A program made the position numbers and the translations under genes. Positions 59,401 to 64,000 of a stretch of 64,000 nucleotides of DNA are shown one piece after another. Positions within the stretch are counted from its first letter, which is position 1. Every line of letters starts with the position of its first letter. Below the pieces are notes generated by a model. The model was not told where the DNA came from and ran no database searches. It saw only the letters and a program-made list of their open reading frames with translations. Source of the stretch: DASQPA01 sp963757335 (GTDB lineage Bacteria; Acidobacteriota; Thermoanaerobaculia; Multivoradales; UBA5704); the NCBI GenBank assembly GCA_963757335.1, contig CAVWRJ010000011.1, positions 62,001-126,000 on the forward strand. Reading direction: 5' to 3'.

Positions 59401-61257
59401 CCAGCCGCAACCCTCCGCGGACCGGCACTGCGCCGCGATGGAGCCGATTCCGTTGCCGACGCTCAGCGCACAGCCGATCCCTGGAATGCTCCTCGCGAGG
59501 CTCTTCCCCACCGCGTCCTCGACACGCGAGATGACTAGCGAGGAGGAGCAATCCCCGAAGCCCCGGAAAATATCCAGCGCTTTCGGGACACAGCCCGGGC
59601 AAGGGCCGCTGCCGTCGCCCGCCCCACCGCCGTTCGCGCTGCTGCCCGGCTGCGCGGCGTGCCAGCCCGGGGTCAGGATGCCGTAGCCCGGGTCCGAGCA
59701 GACGAGAGTGCCGTCGGCAGAGATGGTCATGGGGCCCACGACCTCCCAGCGGCCGGCCGCGTGGTTGAAGCTCCAGAGGGCGCTCTTGGCGCCGGCCGCC
59801 AGAGTCTGGCCGGTCTTGGGATCGGGTAGATTGGGGAAGCATACCGGGGCCGGGGCGTCGAAGTTCGAGGGCCCGTCGGTCTGGACGGTGATGACGAGCG
59901 GGAAGGTGAGGCCGGGCGGCAGCTTGCCGGGCAGACGGTCGGGCGGCACCGGCGCGATCCCCGCCTGGCCGCCGTGGGTGCCGTCGTTGGCGAAGAGCGA
60001 GCCTGCCGGCACGGTCAGCTGCACGCTCGCAAACTGCGGATACTGGGCGAGGATCGAGGGCGCGAAGTGGAGCACCGTGGGCGCCGTGTTGCTCACCGGC
60101 TGCAGGGTGCCGGGGACGATCAGCGGCAGGTAGGAGGTGCCGATGTTCGTCGACTGTCCGGGGACCGGGTCCCAGGCCTTGCCCACGTAGGGATAGTAGG
60201 CCCCCGGAGGCACCCCGTTGGTCGCCGTCCGGCCGTCGACGTGGACGAAGAACCGCTGGCCCGGTGCCGGGTCGAGGCAGAAGTTGCCGTCGGCACCGGT
60301 CGTGGCCCGGAGGGTCGCCTCGGCGCCGTCGACCGTGATCGTCGCGCCCTGAAGCGGGTTGTCGACCGAGTTGCCGCTGCCGTCGACCGCGAGCTCGGAG
60401 GCCACCACCCGGCCGCAGACCGAGGTGCCGGGGACGACGGTCAAGTCCAGGGTGCGGAAGGAGAGGACGCGAGTGCCCCCCGGAGCGCCGTCGGCGTCGG
60501 CGTCGACCGGGCGGCCACGGCGGTCGCGCAACTGGCTGCCATCGATCGTGACATCGACCTCCGCCGCGGTAGGGAGGAGGTCGTGGTAGAAGAGGGTGAC
60601 GCTCTTGGCGTCGGTCGAGATGTAGAGCCGGGCCGGCAGGTCGGTCCCTCCCGAGCGGGCGTGGATCGCGGCGGTGGTGACGCTCGTGGGATCGAGGGTG
60701 CCGTTGAAGTGAAGGATCGTCTCTCGCGTCATCGCCACGTCGGCCTCGGAGTCGGTCGGGCTGCTGGTGGCGAGGGTGACCAGGGGCTCGGGGGCGAAGT
60801 AGCCGTAGATGTCGAAGACGAGATGGACCGTCCCCGCCCCGGTGACGACCGGGTAGGCCTGCACGGTGCCGGAGCCATCGGCCGCGAGCGGCAGGATGGC
60901 GTTGTTGGTGCGCGTCAGGCCCCGCTTGAGGTTGATGGAGCTGGCGAGCGGACGGGTCCCGTCGCCCGGGAAAAGGGTGATGAAGCCGTCGCCGCTGGGA
61001 GAGACCACGGCGAGGTTCGCCACCACGGCGGTAGCGTCGGCGGGGACCCCGCATCGGCCGGTGACGGTGAAATTGCGCGGGATACCCGAGATCAGGGCAG
61101 GGCCACCGAAAGGCCCGTCCACGTAGCGGGTGTCGAGAAGCCGACAGGGGGAAACGGTATAGAGGGAGACACCGCCATCCGCCTTCGCCCAGTCAGCGAG
61201 CCCCATCCAGTGCAGAAAAGCCAGCGCAAAGACGACCGCCCAACGACGTCCCGCCAT
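56443..61257 (-). CDS. Giant secreted protein with six PPC-like repeats, 1604 aa
   Basis: Signal peptide at 1-27. Residues ~30-155 are a 'SPCRLLDTRYVDG ... DIYGYF' domain, related to the C-terminal domain of the protein at 27491. Then an Ig-like Big_5-type region (~157-270), a carboxypeptidase-regulatory-like part, and a long middle region not recognised. A calcium-binding thrombospondin type 3 segment (DSDGDGLPDVAETILGTDPH, DTDGDGVNDG) precedes six tandem copies of a ~111-aa domain resembling the pre-peptidase C-terminal (PPC) fold (TYTLTVGSPNNAFTGTYSFK). The protein ends with that repeat. It is probably a surface or exported protein binding polysaccharide or other substrate. Confidence 0.75.
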   Translation of the reverse strand: MAGRRWAVVFALAFLHWMGLADWAKADGGVSLYTVSPCRLLDTRYVDGPFGGPALISGIPRNFTVTGRCGVPADATAVVANLAVVSPSGDGFITLFPGDGTRPLASSINLKRGLTRTNNAILPLAADGSGTVQAYPVVTGAGTVHLVFDIYGYFAPEPLVTLATSSPTDSEADVAMTRETILHFNGTLDPTSVTTAAIHARSGGTDLPARLYISTDAKSVTLFYHDLLPTAAEVDVTIDGSQLRDRRGRPVDADADGAPGGTRVLSFRTLDLTVVPGTSVCGRVVASELAVDGSGNSVDNPLQGATITVDGAEATLRATTGADGNFCLDPAPGQRFFVHVDGRTATNGVPPGAYYPYVGKAWDPVPGQSTNIGTSYLPLIVPGTLQPVSNTAPTVLHFAPSILAQYPQFASVQLTVPAGSLFANDGTHGGQAGIAPVPPDRLPGKLPPGLTFPLVITVQTDGPSNFDAPAPVCFPNLPDPKTGQTLAAGAKSALWSFNHAAGRWEVVGPMTISADGTLVCSDPGYGILTPGWHAAQPGSSANGGGAGDGSGPCPGCVPKALDIFRGFGDCSSSLVISRVEDAVGKSLARSIPGIGCALSVGNGIGSIAAQCRSAEGCGWGSIAWNVGSSGLGCVPLSGPLGIAITSVMDAVDCAMDVAGPINTFQSCVDQSCSGIHRVRERLQPRVQATVAADPFSEQDALNAALATLFDTVNGSPKWRKAMTPELDPFVAALGQALAPASPGGRQITTAERATLLAVPLPATLTSADVSALVDRMNQIAASQLPQADYDAIVTAGQNLSDTSAELARRGWQSAWDGYIKGPQFIGDLTALMPAPTRFYYALAPVNGTTVQRGRLGGTGVFDTMVLQPTTFYRVSYLQTQPLQVATTYFLAGANGTSMELPKAHLGDPDPLDSDGDGLPDVAETILGTDPHNPDTDGDGVNDGTEVAQGTDPLGRNIAIGQEIDAAIAVAGEIDRYSFTAAAGQTVYFQYLAGGTFRIAWTLTDDSGQQVFSAPFEGDVGNITLRKGGTYTLTVGSSSSGFVGTYSFKLWDVPPPQTFAIAIGDTVADGVPAAGAGRIETPGTMDAYTFTAAAGQTVYFQYLAGGTFRIAWTLTDDTGQQVFSAPFEGDVGNFTLAKGGTYTLTVGSPNNAFTGTYSFKLWDVPPPRTFAISIGDTVADGMPAAGAGRIETPGTMDAYTFSAAAGQTVYFQYLAGGTFRIAWTLTDDTGQQVFSAPFEGDVGNFTLAKGGTYTLTVGSPNNAFTGTYSFKLWDVPPPRTFAISIGDTVADGMPAAGAGRIETPGTMDAYTFSAAAGQTVYFEYLAGGTFRIAWILTDDTGQQVFSAPFEGDVGNITLAKGGTYTLIVGSPNNAFTGTYSFKLWNVPPPQTFAISIGDTVADGVPAAGAGRIETPGTMDVYTFTAAPGQTVYFDYLAGGTFRISWILTDDSGHQVFSAPFEGDVGNITLTKGGTYSLTVGSPGNDFSGTYSFKLWDVPPPQTFAISIGDTVADGVPVAGAGRIETPGTMDVYTFTAAAGQTVYFDYLAGGTFRISWTLTDDSGQQVFSAPFEGDVGNITLTKGGTYSLTVGSPSNDFVGTYSFKL
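56445..58442 (-). repeat. Six tandem 333-bp coding repeats
   Basis: The sequence AGAGCTTGAAGGAGTAGGTG recurs at 56445, 56778, 57111, 57444, 57777 and 58110, always 333 bp apart. Units are very similar at the DNA level, two neighbours nearly identical, which points to recent amplification or gene conversion. Each encodes one 111-aa PPC-like domain. Confidence 0.9.
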
Positions 61258-61481
61258 TCCTTATCTCCTCTTCTTGCGTGCCTCTAGGAGAATCCATCCA
61301 GCCGGGCTTGCCCGGCGATCCAACGGTCTTCACTCAACCCAGACCTCTAACTTAGAATCCGAAAACGGACTGTAGATTAGCATCGATTTAGCCGATCCCC
61401 CTCCCCCTGGGCGGAGGCGGTTGGGGCAGGGGGGAGGTTAGGAGATTTAGGAAGGGGGGTGCCTCGCTGAACCGCCGACCT

Positions 61482-61859
61482 TCAGCTGGCGCGGGCCCGG
61501 CTGGAGCGCTCCTCGGCCTGGCTGCGGGCGATGAGCGAGGAGAGGAGCTCGCGGTCCGACGGGTGGAGGCGGAGGAACTCGACCCCCACCTGATGCACCT
61601 GGTGCTCCCGCTCCTTCTTGGGGACCTCGTAGGCGACCCGGGCGTCGGCCCGGATGACCCGCCCCTCGACGGAGATCAGGAGCTCCATCAGCGAGCCGTA
61701 GCCGAGCGACTCCCGGTTGACGAACATGCAGCCGCCGAGCCCGATCACCCGGGTCTTGGCGAACCCCTCGAAGTGCGGCCCACCGAGCAGCCGGACCATC
61801 ACCGCATGCTCCGCCGGGATGCGAGGAAACCGCCGATCCTTCCGGTACCCCTGGCCCAT
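61482..61859 (-). CDS. PilZ-domain protein
   Basis: A 125-aa protein. RKDRRFPRIPAEHAV holds the RxxxR part of the PilZ c-di-GMP motif; the D/NxSxxG part is partly degenerate (GLGG) but in place. VGVEFLRLHPSDRELLSSLI is the typical PilZ C-terminal strand and helix. It probably binds c-di-GMP and regulates motility or surface properties. ATG 61859 has GGAGGGG just upstream. Single gene between the giant secreted protein and the acyl-CoA dehydrogenase. Confidence 0.75.
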   Translation of the reverse strand: MGQGYRKDRRFPRIPAEHAVMVRLLGGPHFEGFAKTRVIGLGGCMFVNRESLGYGSLMELLISVEGRVIRADARVAYEVPKKEREHQVHQVGVEFLRLHPSDRELLSSLIARSQAEERSSRARAS

Positions 61860-61997
61860 GGGCCCCTCCGATCTCAATCTATCGACAAGAGTCTATAGCT
61901 AACTGTACACCCGCCGGGAGCCGCCGTCGAGAGGCAACGGGTACCGGCCCCACCGAGGGCGGTTGACGGCCGCGGCCCGCTGGTGTCTATTGCCGGG

Positions 61998-63203
61998 ATG
62001 GACTTCACGATTCCCCCCAGGGCCCGAGAGGCCGCCGACGCCGCCCGCGCCTTCCTCGATGCCTTCGTTCTGCCGGTCGAGCGCACCTTCCTGGAGCACG
62101 GCTTCGCTGCCGTCCTTGGCGATTTGGATCGCCTGCGCCAGAGGGCGCGCGACCAGGGGCTCGCCGCCCTCCACATGCCGCGCGACCTCGGGGGCGCCGG
62201 GCTGCCGCTCGCCGAGTTCGCCCATGTCGGCGAGGTCCTCGGCCGGAGCCCCCTCGGACACTATGTCTTCAACTGCCAGGCGCCCGACGCCGGCAACATG
62301 GAGCTCCTCCTCCACCACGGCTCGGCCGAACAGCGGGAGCGCTGGCTCGCCCCCCTCGTCCGCGGCGAGCTGCGGAGCTGCTTCGCCATGACCGAGCCCG
62401 AGTTCCCCGGCTCGAACCCGGTACTCCTGGCGACCACCGCCCGCGCCGAGGGCGACGACTATGTCTTAGACGGGCACAAGTGGTTCACCTCCGCGGCCGA
62501 CGGCGCCGCCTTCGCCATCGTCATGGCGGTCACCGACCCCCACGCCGCCCTCCATGCTCGGGCGAGCCAGATCCTCGTCCCCACCGACACCCCGGGCTTC
62601 ACCGTCGTCCAGAACCTCTCGGTCATGGGCGAGCGCGGCTCCGGCTGGGCGAGCCACGCCGAGGTGCGCCTCGCAGGCGTGCGGGTGCCAAAGACGAACC
62701 GCATCGGCCCCGAGGGAGCGGGCTTCGCCCTCGCCCAGGAGCGCCTCGGCCCCGGGCGTATCCACCACTGCATGCGCTGGATCGGCATCTGCGAGCGCGC
62801 TTTCGACCTCCTCTGCCAGCGCGCCGCCTCGCGCCTCCTCGCCCCCGGCGAGCTTTTGGGGAGCCGCCAGCTCGTCCAGGCCTGGATCGCCGAGAGCCGG
62901 GCCGAGATCGACGCCGCCCGGCTCCTCGTCCTTCACACCGCCTGGCGGATCGACCACGAGGGGGCGCGGGCGGCCAGGAACGACATCTCGCTGATCAAGT
63001 TTCACGTCGCCGGGGTGCTCCAGCAGGTGCTCGACCGCGCCATCCAGGCCCATGGCGCCCTCGGGATCACCGACGCCACCCCCCTGGCCTTCTGGTGGCG
63101 GCACGAGCGCGGGGCGAGGATCTACGACGGGCCGGACGAGGTCCACAAGACGAGCGTCGCCCGCCACATCCTCCAGGGCTACGGGATGGAGAAGCTGCGG
63201 TGA
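61998..63203 (+). CDS. Acyl-CoA dehydrogenase
   Basis: A 401-aa protein. CFAMTEPEFPGSNP is the acyl-CoA dehydrogenase signature near residue 125. Also HKWFTSAADGAAF, VMGERGSGWASHAEV and, near the C-terminus, QAHGALGITDATPLAFWWRH with DGPDEVHKTSVARHIL, the FAD/substrate region typical of ACAD10/11-type enzymes. It oxidises acyl-CoA and passes electrons to ETF. The ATG at 61998 begins DFTIPPRAR; a GTG at 61983 is the alternative. GTGA overlap with the phosphotransferase gene. Confidence 0.85.
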   Translation: MDFTIPPRAREAADAARAFLDAFVLPVERTFLEHGFAAVLGDLDRLRQRARDQGLAALHMPRDLGGAGLPLAEFAHVGEVLGRSPLGHYVFNCQAPDAGNMELLLHHGSAEQRERWLAPLVRGELRSCFAMTEPEFPGSNPVLLATTARAEGDDYVLDGHKWFTSAADGAAFAIVMAVTDPHAALHARASQILVPTDTPGFTVVQNLSVMGERGSGWASHAEVRLAGVRVPKTNRIGPEGAGFALAQERLGPGRIHHCMRWIGICERAFDLLCQRAASRLLAPGELLGSRQLVQAWIAESRAEIDAARLLVLHTAWRIDHEGARAARNDISLIKFHVAGVLQQVLDRAIQAHGALGITDATPLAFWWRHERGARIYDGPDEVHKTSVARHILQGYGMEKLR

Positions 63204-64000
63204 GCGCTTCCGGGGCGTTCCAGGATCGGGCGCGGCCGGTGCGCCCGGGCGAGGAGGTGGACCCCGAACGGCTCGCCGCCTGGCTCGCCGACCACCTGTG
63301 GGACGCCGCCCCGCCGGCCGGCACCCCGCTCACCCCGCTCGCCCCTCTCTCCCCGCTAGATATCGAGCAGTTCCCCGGCGGGCACTCGAACCTCACCTAT
63401 CTGGTCCGCTGGGGCGACCGCGAGCTGGTCCTCCGCCGGCCACCGGTCGGCTCGGCGGTCAAGACCGCCCACGACATGGGCCGGGAGTACCGGGTGCTGT
63501 CGCGCCTCGGTCCTCACTACCCCCAGGCGCCACGGGCGCTCGCCGCCTGCGACGACCCGGCGGTTTTGGGGGCCCCGTTCTACGTCATGGAGCGGGTGCG
63601 CGGGGTGATCCTCCGCCACCCTGCCCTGCCGCCCGGCCTCGACCTCCCGCCGGAGCGGATGCGGCGCTTGAGCGAGGCCGCGGTCGACGGCCTGGCCGCG
63701 CTCCACGCCGTCGACTACCGGGCCGCCGGGCTCGCCGACTTCGGACATCCGGCCGGGTACGTGGAGCGCCAGGTCGGCGGCTGGAGCGAGCGCTGGCGAA
63801 AGGCGAGGACCGACGACGTCCCCGACCTCGACCGCGCCGCGGCCTGGCTCACCGAGCACCTCCCCAGCGACCCGGGAGACTCGGGCGACCGCGGAGAGGC
63901 CGGAGCGACGCTCCTCCACAACGACTACAAGTACGACAACCTGGTCTTGGCGCCCGACGACTTGACCCGCATCGTCGCCGTCCTCGACTGGGAGATGGCG
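63200..64000 (+). CDS. APH-type phosphotransferase (ACAD10-like), partial
   Basis: GTG at 63200 overlaps the previous stop, and the frame stays open to the window end (267 codons). It shows an aminoglycoside-phosphotransferase-like kinase fold: FPGGHSNLTYLVRWGDRELV with LRRPP as nucleotide-binding lobe, FYVMERVRGVILR, and LLHNDYKYDNLVL as catalytic HxDxxxxN, then VLDWEMA with the metal Asp. In ACAD10/11-type systems such a kinase acts with acyl-CoA dehydrogenase on hydroxy-acyl-CoAs. Cut by the window edge. Confidence 0.8.
   Translation, partial: MSASGAFQDRARPVRPGEEVDPERLAAWLADHLWDAAPPAGTPLTPLAPLSPLDIEQFPGGHSNLTYLVRWGDRELVLRRPPVGSAVKTAHDMGREYRVLSRLGPHYPQAPRALAACDDPAVLGAPFYVMERVRGVILRHPALPPGLDLPPERMRRLSEAAVDGLAALHAVDYRAAGLADFGHPAGYVERQVGGWSERWRKARTDDVPDLDRAAAWLTEHLPSDPGDSGDRGEAGATLLHNDYKYDNLVLAPDDLTRIVAVLDWEMA

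Noticed and set aside
57479..61054. 1191-aa minus-strand open frame and a 1102-aa plus-strand frame (56230-59538)
   Set aside because: Both are out-of-frame readings of the repeat-rich 1604-aa secreted protein. The periodic patterns come from the 333-bp repeats.

Overview
The window looks like high-GC chromosome from an Acidobacteriota-type bacterium (possibly the Thermoanaerobaculia). This is inferred from the mix of gene families: an Oar-like TonB-dependent receptor with an N-terminal carboxypeptidase-regulatory-like domain, several Ser/Thr kinase and FHA genes, DinB proteins, a DUF4388-DegV fusion, and giant secreted proteins sharing a 'YDTR...VNGYF'-type domain. No rRNA, tRNA or CRISPR array was found.

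About 0.4-37.8 kb is an integrated, plasmid/ICE-like mobile region. It begins with a regulator cluster (three XRE-type repressors, a TPR-like protein and a small protein of unknown function; 442-3258). A minus-strand set follows: a 'plasmid-related' small protein, a CHC2 zinc-finger primase-like protein and a RuvC-like nuclease. Then comes a large serine recombinase carrying several +1 frameshifts. A six-gene minus-strand operon (7825-11073) is headed by a LexA-like repressor and ends in a 3-TM protein, a ThsB/DUF1863-like TIR protein and a zinc-ribbon protein with a HEPN-like RxxxxH motif. Copies of the recombinase 3' end lie on both sides of this operon. A HicBA toxin-antitoxin pair, a 113-bp MITE-like element and an orphan AT-richer gene come next. 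They are followed by a replication-relaxation-like protein and a TraD-like ATPase, with a strongly folded intergenic region (possible oriT), and then an ArdC-like antirestriction protein. Cargo at 19.7-32.4 kb comprises the TonB-dependent receptor, a Ser/Thr kinase, an FHA-HTH regulator and two secreted proteins. The right end holds a second, larger HerA/TraD-like ATPase and an intact serine recombinase, whose last ~90 codons run antisense through a decayed RAYT transposase. The element edge is therefore probably near 37.76-37.79 kb. The left edge is not resolved.

From 38 kb on, the sequence resembles ordinary chromosome: two SDR enzymes, a DegV-type lipid-binding protein (frameshifted in a G run), an outer-membrane barrel, an EEP-family nuclease/phosphatase, two DinB proteins, a MenC/NAAAR-type enolase-superfamily enzyme, a GNAT protein (frameshifted in a G run), an MscS channel fused to FHA and coupled to a pseudokinase, a Kazal-like secreted peptide, an HSDL2-like SDR, a type IV pilin-like protein, a secreted single-heme cytochrome-like protein, ETF beta/alpha, a glutaredoxin-like protein, a third SDR, a 1604-aa secreted repeat protein, a PilZ protein, an acyl-CoA dehydrogenase and the start of an ACAD10-type phosphotransferase. 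ETF plus acyl-CoA dehydrogenase plus phosphotransferase suggests fatty-acid or branched-chain acyl oxidation.

The most unusual non-coding features are two arrays of a degenerate 21-bp repeat (about 38.15-38.94 kb and 52.68-53.09 kb), both between converging gene ends; eight TGTCG motifs at 9-10-bp spacing (51173-51245); and a nested inverted-repeat structure at 16079-16224.
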